Shown here: in pieces, positions 26,837 through 35,833 of the stretch
Layout of the letters: every line of letters starts with the position of its first letter
Numbering within the stretch: position 1 is the stretch's first letter
Assembly: GCA_002293145.1 (NCBI GenBank)
Contig: DBCO01000010.1
Location: 136,697 to 200,696, forward strand
DNA from: Akkermansiaceae bacterium UBA956
GTDB lineage: Bacteria > Verrucomicrobiota > Verrucomicrobiia > Verrucomicrobiales > Akkermansiaceae
Reading direction: 5' to 3'
Length of the DNA stretch: 64,000 nucleotides
Translations under genes and position numbers: made by a program
Notes under the pieces: model-generated
Databases searched by the model: none
What the model saw: only the letters and a program-made list of their open reading frames with translations
Told to the model about the DNA's origin: nothing

Positions 26837-27652
26837 TTAGCTGACGGGCTCTGTGAAAAATGGATTATTCGCACGCTCTTGAGCTACGGTAGTGGCGGGG
26901 CCGTGTCCGGGCAGGAGGATGGTCTCACCAGTGAGTGATAAGACGTGATGGTGCAGGTTACGCAGGGCCATTTCGTAGGTAAAGGAATCAGGGCAGCCGC
27001 CGATGGAACCCGCAAAAAGAGCATCTCCCACGACGCATAGCGGCTTCGATAAACCCTCAATGAGATAGCCATAGGATGGGAGGCAATGTCCGGCGAGGTC
27101 GAGACACTTGATCTTCAGATTGCCGAGGGTAATGCTGGAACCGAGGGGCAGTGAATGTTGCTTTTGCGTGAGTGATCGCAACGCGGAGATGCCGCCAACA
27201 TGATCGCGATGGTCGTGTGTGAGGAAAAGTTGCAGGTCTGCGGCACCGATGTGATTCAGCAGTGCCCGTGCATCATTCTCGCCGTAGCCCGTATCAAAGA
27301 GCAAGGTCTGATCTTCATCGCGGATCAGCCAGGCATTGACGGTGTCGTTCTCAAAGGGGAGTTGAAGCCGACTCACGGAAGTAAGATGTGGAACTTCTGG
27401 TTGGTAGTGAGAATGATGACGCAAAGCTGCAGGCGACAGTTGCCATGCGGCAGCTAGGTTTTCCGCTTGCTTACTCCATTCTCCCGCCAAAATGGCATCC
27501 CACTCGGCAGCCGAGACTCCCCATCGCGTTTGAAGATCCGCAACGCTGAGTTCATGCCCGCGTAGAGCCTTTCTCCAGACGTAGTGAAGATCGTCTTCGA
27601 GCGGTATCGCCGCGGCGAGACGTGTAAGTTTTCCCGATGAGGAAGTGGACAT
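26837..27652 (-). CDS. MBL-fold metallo-hydrolase with N-terminal HTH-like domain
   Basis: About 271 residues. The C-terminal 190 residues form a metallo-beta-lactamase domain with LLFDTGYGEND, THDHRDHVGGI (HxHxDH zinc motif), LDLAGHCLPSYGY, VVGDALFAGSIG and LLPGHGPAT, like glyoxalase II-type hydrolases. The N-terminal 70 residues (ELSVADLQTRWGVSAAEW) resemble an XRE-type helix-turn-helix; I recall this fusion from other Verrucomicrobia and Planctomycetes. ATG 27652 overlaps the upstream stop (TGATG); a GTG one codon earlier is possible. The substrate is unknown, and the HTH part may serve as a scaffold rather than bind DNA. Confidence 0.85.
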   Translation of the reverse strand: MSTSSSGKLTRLAAAIPLEDDLHYVWRKALRGHELSVADLQTRWGVSAAEWDAILAGEWSKQAENLAAAWQLSPAALRHHSHYQPEVPHLTSVSRLQLPFENDTVNAWLIRDEDQTLLFDTGYGENDARALLNHIGAADLQLFLTHDHRDHVGGISALRSLTQKQHSLPLGSSITLGNLKIKCLDLAGHCLPSYGYLIEGLSKPLCVVGDALFAGSIGGCPDSFTYEMALRNLHHHVLSLTGETILLPGHGPATTVAQERANNPFFTEPVS

Positions 27653-28227
27653 CACTTAACGGTGAAGTTGCGACCTTTACCTGATGTCCAGGCATTCTTG
27701 AGGCTAGCGTAGAGTGCTTCGAGATCCTGCAACTGCATGACGCGGAATTCCACGGTGTGTGCATGAGTGGTGGCTGGATACGATTTTTGTACCAATTCGT
27801 GAAGCTTGGAGCCCGCGCGTGCGGCGTTGTTGTCGAGCACTTCCTTGGCGCGGTCAACGATCTTGGTGGCGGCATTGGCGGCGACTGCTTCGCTTGCGGG
27901 CACGACGTGGTAGATGCGGGTAAGTGATTGACCGCCAAGGGTATCGATCACGACCTCAGTGCAGAGCAGGCCGCCATCGAGTAAAAACTGGGTTTTGCTA
28001 ATAGCGCCGATGCGATCCACGGCGACCATGATTTCGCCGCCATTGATGTTACCTTGCCAGAAACGATTGTTACCGTTGCTTTCGAGCTCCTTAACACGTG
28101 CCTCGAGTTCGTCTTCCTTTTGGGTAGCGTCTTGATTGGTTTGATTGTTATTGTTATTTTCGTTTTGACCTTGAGCGAGCAAAGAAAAGGTCGTGCAGAG
28201 GAAAAAGCAGAGGCTGAGTGTTTTCAT
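27652..28227 (-). CDS. Secreted protein of unknown function
   Basis: The 191-residue protein starts at ATG 28227 with a signal peptide (MKTLSLCFFLCTTFSLLAQG), then an Asn/Gln-rich spacer, a short coiled coil (KEDELEARVKELESNG) and a folded region: FWQGNINGGEIMVAVDRIG, LLDGGLLCTEVVIDTLGGQS, TRIYHVVPASEAV, and a C-terminal ALYASLKNAWTSGKGRNFTV. No family was recognised. The frame can be read 44 codons upstream but the signal peptide defines the start. Its TGA overlaps the start of the MBL-fold gene. The gene is divergent from rppH. Confidence 0.7.
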   Translation of the reverse strand: MKTLSLCFFLCTTFSLLAQGQNENNNNNQTNQDATQKEDELEARVKELESNGNNRFWQGNINGGEIMVAVDRIGAISKTQFLLDGGLLCTEVVIDTLGGQSLTRIYHVVPASEAVAANAATKIVDRAKEVLDNNAARAGSKLHELVQKSYPATTHAHTVEFRVMQLQDLEALYASLKNAWTSGKGRNFTVK

Positions 28228-28339
28228 GATGCGCAACAATGGCACAAAGGGCGGACGCTGACCAGTGCGGAATGAATAAATTTTTTCACCTCGGAATTTC
28301 GCGATTGCATTCGCGCGGGTACCCATTATCCTGTCATAC

Positions 28340-28804
28340 GTGGTTCGTTTTCGCCCCAATGTAGCAGCTTTGTTTCTTCGGCCTGAAGGGCATCTTCTGG
28401 TTTGTGAGCGTTCTACATTTAAGGGGGCATGGCAATTTCCGCAAGGCGGAGTGGATCCGGGTGAATCACTTGAGCAGGCGCTGGCCCGGGAGGTTCGCGA
28501 AGAGATTGGACTTTTGCCAGAGCACTACGAGGTCCTGCGCAAGGCTGATGGATACCGCTACATTTACCCGCCGGAAGTGCGATTGAAAAAACGCAAAAAG
28601 CATGGCTTTCACGGGCAGGAGCAGACCTACTATTTGTGCATGCTCAATGCTGGTGCGCCTGAAGTGAATGTAAACCAGCGGCCGCGCGAGTTTTCTGCTT
28701 ACCGTTGGATCTTGCCGACGGAGTTTGAGCTTGAGTGGCTGCCGGAATTCAAGCGTGAGGTGTATAGACAGGTGATGAAGGACTTTTTCGACGTAAACCT
28801 TTAA
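28340..28804 (+). CDS. rppH: RNA pyrophosphohydrolase / Nudix hydrolase
   Basis: The 154-residue protein starts VRFRPNVAALFLRPEGHLLV from a GTG at 28340. The Nudix box GGVDPGESLEQALAREVREEIG is intact with the REXXEE metal ligands. The preceding FKGAWQFPQGG and the later KKHGFHGQEQTYYL fit RppH, which removes pyrophosphate from the 5' end of mRNAs and starts their decay. Alternative: a diadenosine polyphosphate hydrolase of the same subfamily. It is divergent from the secreted protein gene at 27652. Confidence 0.85.
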   Translation: MVRFRPNVAALFLRPEGHLLVCERSTFKGAWQFPQGGVDPGESLEQALAREVREEIGLLPEHYEVLRKADGYRYIYPPEVRLKKRKKHGFHGQEQTYYLCMLNAGAPEVNVNQRPREFSAYRWILPTEFELEWLPEFKREVYRQVMKDFFDVNL

Positions 28805-28958
28805 GGCTTAGATTGTCCACAGTGCAAAATGCTTCCGATTGATGAAGGATTTCCATCCTCTGTGACACCTTGGTCACAGAATTTTCAGTTGCAAGTGAGT
28901 TGTTTTAGTATTTACATCGTGCTGGCATTAAACTTGCTGCATTGTGTCCACATACGAC

Positions 28959-29651
28959 ATGCTAGTCAATCACTCCAATCCCCAGTGGCAACGATGGCAT
29001 CACAGGCGTTTTGCTGGTGAGGTTCGAGGTTTTTCGTTGACGGAACTGATGGTGGTGATGGTGATTTTGGCGGCATTGTTGGTAGCAGCGGCTCCGATTT
29101 TTATGAAATCGAGCACGAAGGCGCGGCAGGCATCGCGAGAGCTGCTGAAGGGGCATTTGAATCGAGCACGCTCTCATGCCATTGCTACGCAGCAGGCCAC
29201 GGCAGTACTTTTTGCTAATTATAACACTGGCCCAGAGGCGGGAGGCAAGATGCTCGGCATTGCGGAAATGAAATGGGAAGATGACCCGAATGATGCGCAA
29301 CCGGGAGCCTATGAAGTGAAGTCGGTTTTGCAGCGTTGGGAAAAACTACCTGGCTCGATGATGGTGATGGATCAATCCAGTGTCGGTCATCATAAACCAT
29401 CGATCATGGATGTAGATGAAAATTTTCGCGTCCGCCTGAATCGCAAGGATGTTGATGCGAGAGCGATCATTTTTTCGCCATCGGGGCAAATCGTAGCTCC
29501 GGTAGATCAGGCGATCGAGATTTTACTAGGTGCGGGAAATTTGACAAATGGGCAGGTCACCGCTACCGAGAAAAACGGCGGCAAGATCTCGTATGATCGC
29601 TTGCAGATCAATCGCCTTACGGGGCGCGCCCGACAGACATTAGCCGAATGA
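28959..29651 (+). CDS. Verru_Chthon cassette protein D (pseudopilin)
   Basis: A roughly 230-residue pilin-like protein. The class III signal is EVRGFSLTELMVVMVILAAL: cleavage after Gly, Glu at +5 and a long hydrophobic helix. It is followed by STKARQASRELLKGHLNRAR, the amphipathic helix typical of pseudopilins, then a beta-rich head. The type D assignment comes from length and helix pattern as I remember the family. ATG 28959 is used; GTG 28944 in the same frame is the alternative, and both give a leader of about 25-30 residues, longer than usual. Its TGA overlaps the next ATG by ATGA, the first of three such overlaps in the cassette. Confidence 0.75.
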   Translation: MLVNHSNPQWQRWHHRRFAGEVRGFSLTELMVVMVILAALLVAAAPIFMKSSTKARQASRELLKGHLNRARSHAIATQQATAVLFANYNTGPEAGGKMLGIAEMKWEDDPNDAQPGAYEVKSVLQRWEKLPGSMMVMDQSSVGHHKPSIMDVDENFRVRLNRKDVDARAIIFSPSGQIVAPVDQAIEILLGAGNLTNGQVTATEKNGGKISYDRLQINRLTGRARQTLAE

Positions 29652-30181
29652 GAATTAGCTCGCCATCACCCCGACGCAAATACCGCGGTCTCACCTTGAT
29701 GGAGGCTGTGATCGCGATTGGCATTGTTGCGGTCGCAGTGCCCTTGATCTTGGCGGCGACATCGGCGGCATCAAGGTCACGCATCAACTCGGAGGCGGAC
29801 ACCCGCGCTGCATGGATCGCGAAGGAAACACAACGGCAGTTGACCGATGCCTGGCGCGATCTGCCTGCTACGTATTTCTCGACAAAACCAGCTTTTCCGG
29901 CATTTTCCTCTGAAGCAGAACCACTGGTCTTGTTATTCAATCAATCGGCAGGCTTGATCGGTCCCGGCAATGCCGAAGTCCATGCGAGTGGCTCTAGCAA
30001 TCCAGAAGCATACTACATGGTCACGATGTATGGTGAGGCAGCGATCCCCAGCACTGCAGATCAGGCCGATAACACGCTTTCCAAAGTCTTCATTTCTGTC
30101 GAGCACAATGCGAAATCCCCACGCTCGAAGCGCAATAGCAATCCATTTCTCGTGTTGATCCCTCGTCAGACCGCACCATGA
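29648..30181 (+). CDS. Verru_Chthon cassette protein B (pseudopilin)
   Basis: The 177-residue protein has leader MRISSPSPRRKYRG and helix LTLMEAVIAIGIVAVAVPLI, a class III signal with Glu +5. The rest is short: SRINSEADTRAAWIAKETQR (helix) and a small head ending FLVLIPRQTAP. Size and hydrophobic sequence fit cassette protein B. It overlaps the neighbours by ATGA on both sides, so stoichiometric, coupled translation is likely. Confidence 0.75.
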   Translation: MRISSPSPRRKYRGLTLMEAVIAIGIVAVAVPLILAATSAASRSRINSEADTRAAWIAKETQRQLTDAWRDLPATYFSTKPAFPAFSSEAEPLVLLFNQSAGLIGPGNAEVHASGSSNPEAYYMVTMYGEAAIPSTADQADNTLSKVFISVEHNAKSPRSKRNSNPFLVLIPRQTAP

Positions 30182-30927
30182 TTGTCCATCTTTCATCAAA
30201 TGCTTTCCCCACTGCGCGACGCTTACTTTGGCGCCGGGGTTTCACTGTGGTGGAGCTCATGACCGCTATGGTTGTGACATCGATGTTGATGATCGCGCTG
30301 TTTTCCCTCGTCGGACAATCGAGCACCAACTACCGTCTCTCTCATCGAAAAGTCAACACACTCGCCGATACGCGGGCGTTTTTGCATTTCCTGCAAAATG
30401 ATCTATCCTCGCGCATCAGCGATACACGATTTTTCTATCGCGAGACCAGCGCTGGTTTTGTCGAATTCGCCTTCACCCGCACCCGAAGTGCAGACGAAGA
30501 TACGAGCAAAGGGGATTTGGCGACGACGATCTATTATGTAGCTGTCACCGAAGACGATGCTCGTCATGAATCACCGAAAATTTTTCGCCGCACCCTGAGT
30601 GTCGAGGAGACGCAGAAACTGCTCGCACAGGGGGAAGCAGCTCCATTTCCCACCTACGATGCCAACGCTGACGAACCATTAGTGTATAACGTTGTGAGCT
30701 TCATGATCAAGCCTTCTTCCCGTAATCCGCTAGGTAATTGGCAAGAATGGCAGCCCAATAGCAATCAATCTCCGGAGCGCTTGCAACTGACTCTAGATCT
30801 TATCGACGACAACACCGCGCAACGCTTCGCAAGCAAGGATGATTGGGTCAGCCTCAGCGCCAGCGCGGATCCCAAACAGCGCGAGGCCATCCGTAGTTTC
30901 ACTCACAACATTTCCCTCACTCCATGA
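30178..30927 (+). CDS. Verru_Chthon cassette protein C (pseudopilin, GspJ-like)
   Basis: The 249-residue protein carries RRGFTVVELMTAMVVTSMLM, with cleavage after Gly and Glu +5, then STNYRLSHRKVNTLADTRAF and a DLSSRISDTRFFYRE segment as in GspJ-type minor pseudopilins (a long domain of beta strands after a first helix). Length and position fit cassette protein C. ATGA overlaps link it to B upstream and A downstream. Confidence 0.75.
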   Translation: MIVHLSSNAFPTARRLLWRRGFTVVELMTAMVVTSMLMIALFSLVGQSSTNYRLSHRKVNTLADTRAFLHFLQNDLSSRISDTRFFYRETSAGFVEFAFTRTRSADEDTSKGDLATTIYYVAVTEDDARHESPKIFRRTLSVEETQKLLAQGEAAPFPTYDANADEPLVYNVVSFMIKPSSRNPLGNWQEWQPNSNQSPERLQLTLDLIDDNTAQRFASKDDWVSLSASADPKQREAIRSFTHNISLTP

Positions 30928-33509
30928 ACATTTCCTCTCATGCAGCTTGGAAAAAACGGCGCCCGCAACGCGGATTCGCTCTCCTGATGAGCGTGCTCGC
31001 CGTGGCTGGCCTGATGGTCATGCTCATTGGATTGTTGTCCATGCTAACGCTAGAACGCAAAACGGCGCGTTCGTACTCGGATGCCGCGCGCGCCGATATG
31101 GCATTGCAAAGTGGCCTGGCCGAGGCCATCGGTACTATCAGCCCGATCGCCAATCGCGACGACACTCTGGTTTTCCGGATGGAAGATCCTACTGTGCCGC
31201 TCGAAAATGCAAGCGCTGACAGCAAAGTCCTGCCACCCCAGCATTTTTTCACTTTTGGAGCGCAGTATGATACGCAGAAAAAAGCATGGCGCATGTCTCC
31301 CTTCGCAAGCGGTTTCAAGCAAATCACCAGCGGTAGTAATGTTCCTAACACCAGCCTTATCAAAGAAGCCATCAACGGCTATGATGCCGCTGAAATCGCT
31401 GGCGTAGGTCGTGGAAATGTTGCGGTTCCCAGAGCGAGTTGGGTCGTCATGGGCAAAAAAGATGACCCTTTCACCATGCGCTATGCTTGGTGGGCAGAAG
31501 ACCTCTCTGGCCGCATCGATGGGGCCAATGCAGGCTCTGAGGTGAGGCAATTGGGCCTCGATGCGCGCGAACTTGGCCTCTTCACCATCTTCAATCCGAC
31601 GGCAGAAAAAGATGGCGCAGGACCAGAAGATGCACTCATCAACCAACGTGCGAATCTCCGCAGCCCCGCTAGCGTGAGGCAATTCCTTACCGAAGAGAAC
31701 GCGAAACTCATCGAACCCTTCCTCACGTACGATCTCCCGCGCGAGGTCGTCGCCGCTCCACTCATCCCTCATGGATTTGGATACCCCGATGCCGGGAAAA
31801 AATCACTGCCGCTTGATCAGTTAGTGTCCACCCGCAAAATCGAGGAAATCGCAAGCCACATCGACCGTAACTTGCCCGATTTCACTCTGCGCAAAGGTGG
31901 ATTATTGCCCACGGAAAATTACACCAAAACCATCGCTGCGAGCATCATCGATTATGCCGATGTGGACACCAATCCCACCCTGGGTCTGGGCTACCGCGGC
32001 GTCGATAGCTACCCTTTTGTCAACGAGCTCTTCGATCTCTATGAATGGACAGGCACGAGCAATGGTCAAGTCACCATCCGCGTGACCACCTTTGTCGAGC
32101 TATGGAATCCCTCAAACATCAGCATTATTGGAGAATTTCAGTTAGAAAATGACAACCGTCATAGCATCAAGATCCCACCAGCAGCCACGGCCAATTTCAC
32201 CAGCGTCACGCATCCTCTTATCAAGGTGACGATCCCGGCGAATGCATTCATTGTGCGCAATTGCGGCTCTAAGGATTACAATTTTCCTGTAGGAGCCTTT
32301 CCACCGAGTTCATTGGAATTTCCTGCCGAAACCAAGAATAGCACTTACCGATTAAAATGGAATGCCCAACAAGTCGATTGGGCGCGCGGTGGTGTGACGC
32401 GCACCACAGGCACACTTCAAGCAGGGTCCACCAAAGCCAAATGGAAGGGAAATGCCTCTCCTGCTCATGATCACAGCATCGGTCAACACGGCGATCCGCG
32501 AGCTTCGCACTACATCAATGTACCGATTTTTCCTAACAATTACGATGCAAATAGTAATTGGGGTGGGAGAGCGCTGAAGGCGAACATTAGCAATCAAAAC
32601 TATCGCGAGGTAAAAATCACCCGTTGGCCTGATCGTGGTTCCGAGTCCAAAACCGGAGTTGCTCCCGGCACTGATACCAAGCTTCCCACGACCTTGGCAT
32701 TACCTGTAACTCAGAATTCGATGGCCCCTGCTTTTATAGCAAATCGTCCATTCATCTCGACGGCCGAGTTAGGAAATATTTTTGATCCCGCCCAATGGAC
32801 CATGATTGAGAACACCAGCGGCACTGCCTCAGCTGGTTCAGGTGGTGGATTTTCGTTAGCAATTGGTCGCCCTGAATTTGCGAAGTTTGACCGAGAGGGT
32901 CAGCGCGCTGCGCAGTTGCTCGATTTGTTTACCCTCAGCAATACCAGCACATCGCAACGCAATACTCGCATTTCCAAAATCAACATCAACACCGCGCCGC
33001 GAGAAGTTCTCCGCACCCTCATCGCTGGTCAAGGCTTAGTCAATGACCCCGTACAGTCCACGCTCTTTCCGCCCAAGGACCAAAGCATCGGTGATCGCTT
33101 CGCGGATGCCGTCATCGCCACACGTCAGCACACGCCTTTGCGGAGTCTCTCCGATCTGAACCTCATTCGCAAGAACCCGCTTGCCGCGCGCAATTACACC
33201 ACGCCCAATCGCGATACCGAGCCGTTTTTTGGTAGTCGTGAACAATACCCAACGACCTCACGTCCACCCGACACCTGGGATGATGCTGGTCGCGAGGAGC
33301 TCTTCCAACGCATCGCTAATATGGTCACCTTCCAGAGCAAAACCTACCGCGTCATCGTGGCTGGTCAGGTCTTAGATCGTGCGGGAAAAATCATCGGCCA
33401 GCGCACGCGTGAGATCACACTGCGTTTCGAGCCAAAGCGTGATGCCGAGGGCCTGATTGACACGACTCAGCCATTCGTCATCCGTACACTGGGTGAGCGG
33501 AGTTTGTAA
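30924..33509 (+). CDS. Verru_Chthon cassette protein A (GspK-like large component)
   Basis: The 861-residue protein has a leader and hydrophobic helix RGFALLMSVLAVAGLMVMLI without Glu +5, as in GspK-like tip proteins. A long head follows, and the C-terminal region has a helix-hairpin-helix-like element: KININTAPREVLRTLIAGQG and TPLRSLSDLNLIR, again as in GspK. The family name is Verru_Chthon protein A. The ATG overlaps gene C by ATGA. The next gene, panD, is convergent, ending 6 bases from this stop. A GspK-like cap on top of pseudopilins B-D is the likely structural role. Confidence 0.78.
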   Translation: MNISSHAAWKKRRPQRGFALLMSVLAVAGLMVMLIGLLSMLTLERKTARSYSDAARADMALQSGLAEAIGTISPIANRDDTLVFRMEDPTVPLENASADSKVLPPQHFFTFGAQYDTQKKAWRMSPFASGFKQITSGSNVPNTSLIKEAINGYDAAEIAGVGRGNVAVPRASWVVMGKKDDPFTMRYAWWAEDLSGRIDGANAGSEVRQLGLDARELGLFTIFNPTAEKDGAGPEDALINQRANLRSPASVRQFLTEENAKLIEPFLTYDLPREVVAAPLIPHGFGYPDAGKKSLPLDQLVSTRKIEEIASHIDRNLPDFTLRKGGLLPTENYTKTIAASIIDYADVDTNPTLGLGYRGVDSYPFVNELFDLYEWTGTSNGQVTIRVTTFVELWNPSNISIIGEFQLENDNRHSIKIPPAATANFTSVTHPLIKVTIPANAFIVRNCGSKDYNFPVGAFPPSSLEFPAETKNSTYRLKWNAQQVDWARGGVTRTTGTLQAGSTKAKWKGNASPAHDHSIGQHGDPRASHYINVPIFPNNYDANSNWGGRALKANISNQNYREVKITRWPDRGSESKTGVAPGTDTKLPTTLALPVTQNSMAPAFIANRPFISTAELGNIFDPAQWTMIENTSGTASAGSGGGFSLAIGRPEFAKFDREGQRAAQLLDLFTLSNTSTSQRNTRISKININTAPREVLRTLIAGQGLVNDPVQSTLFPPKDQSIGDRFADAVIATRQHTPLRSLSDLNLIRKNPLAARNYTTPNRDTEPFFGSREQYPTTSRPPDTWDDAGREELFQRIANMVTFQSKTYRVIVAGQVLDRAGKIIGQRTREITLRFEPKRDAEGLIDTTQPFVIRTLGERSL

Positions 33510-33515
33510 AAACCC

Positions 33516-33863
33516 TTAGCGCCCGGGGCGGATGATCTCATTGCGATCATTCAACACCACTTTACGAGCGACGACGGGAGTCTCGGACAAACCAAATGCC
33601 ATGATCGCGACGCGTTCGCCTTTTTTGATGCGATGCGCCGCACCACCATTGATGATGATGTGGCCAGTGCCTGGAGGCCCCGGTTGCGCATACGTTTCGA
33701 GTCGATTTCCGGTGCTGATCGAGGCGACGAGTACCTTTTCACCTTCCCACAACCCGACGGCTTTCATCAGGTCGGTAGGGATTTCGATGCTGCCCTCATA
33801 CTCCACATCGGCTGCGGTGATCATGGCGCGGTGAAGTTTGGATTTCAGAACTTGGCGTAACAC
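33516..33863 (-). CDS. panD: Aspartate 1-decarboxylase
   Basis: The 115-residue proenzyme begins MLRQVLKSKLHRAMITAADV, followed by EYEGSIEI. Self-cleavage at Gly24-Ser25 makes the pyruvoyl cofactor. Further family residues are GNRLETYA, INGGAAHRIKKGERVAIM and VLNDRNEI. The enzyme makes beta-alanine for pantothenate and coenzyme A. Normal length. It is convergent with the cassette. Confidence 0.96.
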   Translation of the reverse strand: MLRQVLKSKLHRAMITAADVEYEGSIEIPTDLMKAVGLWEGEKVLVASISTGNRLETYAQPGPPGTGHIIINGGAAHRIKKGERVAIMAFGLSETPVVARKVVLNDRNEIIRPGR

Positions 33864-34039
33864 GTGCCAAGGGAAGCGCGGAGCGTGCGCGAGGTCAAGC
33901 TTTCGCTGTAAAATTCTCGAAGACGAGCAGTGGATCGAGGCATGATGCGCTGGGGATTAACCGCGTGATCTATACGGTCTACGAATTATCGTTGTGAATC
34001 TCCGCGCCCATGCTAAAGTGCATTCCACACGTAAATATT

Positions 34040-34399
34040 ATGTCTGTAAGCCTCCACCCCTATTTCAAAGCTCATGCGGGAAAGCGTGAAGCATGCCTCG
34101 CGTTGTTGCCTGCATTTGTCGCCACCACGCAGCCTGATACGAATTGCCTCTACTACGAGTTCACCACGCACGAGGACGAAATTTTTTGCCGCGAGGCCTA
34201 CGTAGGCGGATCAGCGGCACTCGCTCACTTAACTAGCGTAGGGCCACTGCTCGAACAAATGTTAGAGCTGGCGGATTTGACACGCTTGGAAATTCATGGA
34301 CCTGCTGAGGAGCTGGAGTTGATGAAACCGACGCTCGCAGGCTTGAATCCAACTTGGTTTACTACCGCTTGTGGAGTGACGCGCACGAGTGTGGGCTGA
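34040..34399 (+). CDS. Antibiotic biosynthesis monooxygenase (ABM)-like domain protein
   Basis: From ATG 34040 the protein is 119 residues, with an ABM/dimeric alpha-beta-barrel pattern: SLHPYFKAHAGKREACLALL, a strand CLYYEFTTHEDEIFCREAYV and a helix HLTSVGPLLEQMLELADLTR. This fold forms dimers used by monooxygenases and as scaffolds. The specific function is unknown. It stands alone between panD (divergent) and purA (convergent). The frame opens 10 codons upstream; MSVSLHPYF is the family start. Confidence 0.72.
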   Translation: MSVSLHPYFKAHAGKREACLALLPAFVATTQPDTNCLYYEFTTHEDEIFCREAYVGGSAALAHLTSVGPLLEQMLELADLTRLEIHGPAEELELMKPTLAGLNPTWFTTACGVTRTSVG

Positions 34400-34508
34400 G
34401 CGCCCTACTATCTCAGAGCAATCGCTGGATCCTCGAATCAATCGATCTCTACGTTCTGTGATAGCTCATCTGATGCAGAATGGATAAGACAGGATGCTCG
34501 TTGCTTTT

Positions 34509-35777
34509 TCAAGCTACGATTGTTTGCTCGCGGTCGGGACCGACACCAACGAAGGCTACTGGTGCATCGCAGAGTTCAGCGAAGCGCGTGAGATAGGCTT
34601 TGGCGTTAGCGGGAAGCTCGTCGTAGTTGCGGCAGGCTGTGGTGTCGACTTTCCAGCCCGGCAGCTCTTCGTAAATTGGCACGGCACGATCCCAGGCATC
34701 GCGATCTGCGGGCGGCAGATCAACGACGGTGCCGTCGATGTCGTAGGCTGTACAAATTTTCAGCGTGTCGTATTCATCGAGACCATCGAGGTTGGTGATC
34801 GCCAAGCCGGTGACGCCATTGATCATGCATGCAAAACGCAGCAGCACGGTATCGAGCCAACCGCAGCCGCGTGGGCGACCCGTGGTGGCACCGAACTCGC
34901 GGCCGAGGTTGTGCAGGTATTCCGAAAGGCCTTCGTCGCCAGTAGGGAAAGGACCCGAACCGACACGGGTGGTGTAGGCTTTGCAAACACCGATGACACG
35001 TTGGATCGATGTCGGTGGCAGGCCCGAACCGGTGCAGGAACCACCAGCCGTGGTGTTCGAGGAAGTGACAAATGGATAGGTGCCGAAATCGACATCGAGC
35101 AGACTGCCTTGTGCGCCTTCGAAAAGGATTGTTTTGCCGTCTTTCCAGGCTTTGTGAAGCATCGGGATGACATTGGCAATGTGCGGGGCAAGACGTGCGA
35201 AAGCGGTGAGCACTTCATCGGCCATTTGCTCGGCATCGAACTGAGGCAGGTCGAATTTTGCCAAAACTTCATTGGCATCGGCGACGCGGAGTTTGACTTG
35301 TTCGCGGAAGTACGATGGACGTAGTAGATCGGCAGCGCGGAAACCGCAGCGATTGATTTTATCAGCATAGGCGGGCCCGATGCCGCGCTTGGTGGTGCCG
35401 ATTTTGCGATCGCCAAGAGCGGCTTCGCGAGCGACGTCGAGTTCCTTGTGGAAAGGCAATACAATGTGGCAACGATCAGAAATGAACAGTTTGTCTGCGG
35501 TAATCTTCACGCCCTGAGCTTCGACTTTTTCGATCTCGGCGACGAGGCCTACGGGATCGAGCACGACGCCGTTGCCGATGATGTTGAGTTTTCCATCCCA
35601 GAGGATGCCAGAAGGAAGAAGGTGGAGCACGTATTTTTTGCCGTGTGCGATCACCGTGTGACCGGCATTGTTACCGCCTTGCGAGCGGACCACGACATCG
35701 GCCTCTTCGGTGAGGTAATCGACGATTTTTCCTTTGCCTTCATCGCCCCACTGGAGCCCTGTGATAATGGTGTTCAT
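34509..35777 (-). CDS. purA: Adenylosuccinate synthetase
   Basis: The 422-residue protein has all PurA signatures: GLQWGDEGKGKIVDYL (P-loop with catalytic Asp), RSQGGNNAGHTV (catalytic His), KRGIGPAYADK, EGAQGSLLDVDFGTYPFVTS and the IMP-binding VYEELPGW-like PIYEELPGW. It joins aspartate to IMP in AMP synthesis. Length is normal. It is the last gene of a minus-strand set after carA; the two are separated by 56 bases containing a 14-base direct repeat. Confidence 0.97.
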   Translation of the reverse strand: MNTIITGLQWGDEGKGKIVDYLTEEADVVVRSQGGNNAGHTVIAHGKKYVLHLLPSGILWDGKLNIIGNGVVLDPVGLVAEIEKVEAQGVKITADKLFISDRCHIVLPFHKELDVAREAALGDRKIGTTKRGIGPAYADKINRCGFRAADLLRPSYFREQVKLRVADANEVLAKFDLPQFDAEQMADEVLTAFARLAPHIANVIPMLHKAWKDGKTILFEGAQGSLLDVDFGTYPFVTSSNTTAGGSCTGSGLPPTSIQRVIGVCKAYTTRVGSGPFPTGDEGLSEYLHNLGREFGATTGRPRGCGWLDTVLLRFACMINGVTGLAITNLDGLDEYDTLKICTAYDIDGTVVDLPPADRDAWDRAVPIYEELPGWKVDTTACRNYDELPANAKAYLTRFAELCDAPVAFVGVGPDREQTIVA

Positions 35778-35783
35778 GAAATG

Positions 35784-35820
35784 AGTCTAAAGTCGGAATG
35801 TCTAAAAGTCTAAAGTCGGA
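35784..35820. repeat. 14-base direct repeat between purA and carA
   Basis: AGTCTAAAGTCGGA occurs at 35784-35797 and again at 35807-35820, a 23-base period. The AGTCTAAAG unit also occurs in similar simple repeats in related genomes, to my memory. It sits in the purA leader region. Confidence 0.75.
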
Positions 35821-35833
35821 TCAATGAGCTTAT

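Noticed and set aside
34494..35324. Long plus-strand reading frame of 276 codons
   Set aside because: It lies entirely opposite purA, which has strong motifs; the composition follows from the codon bias of the opposite strand.
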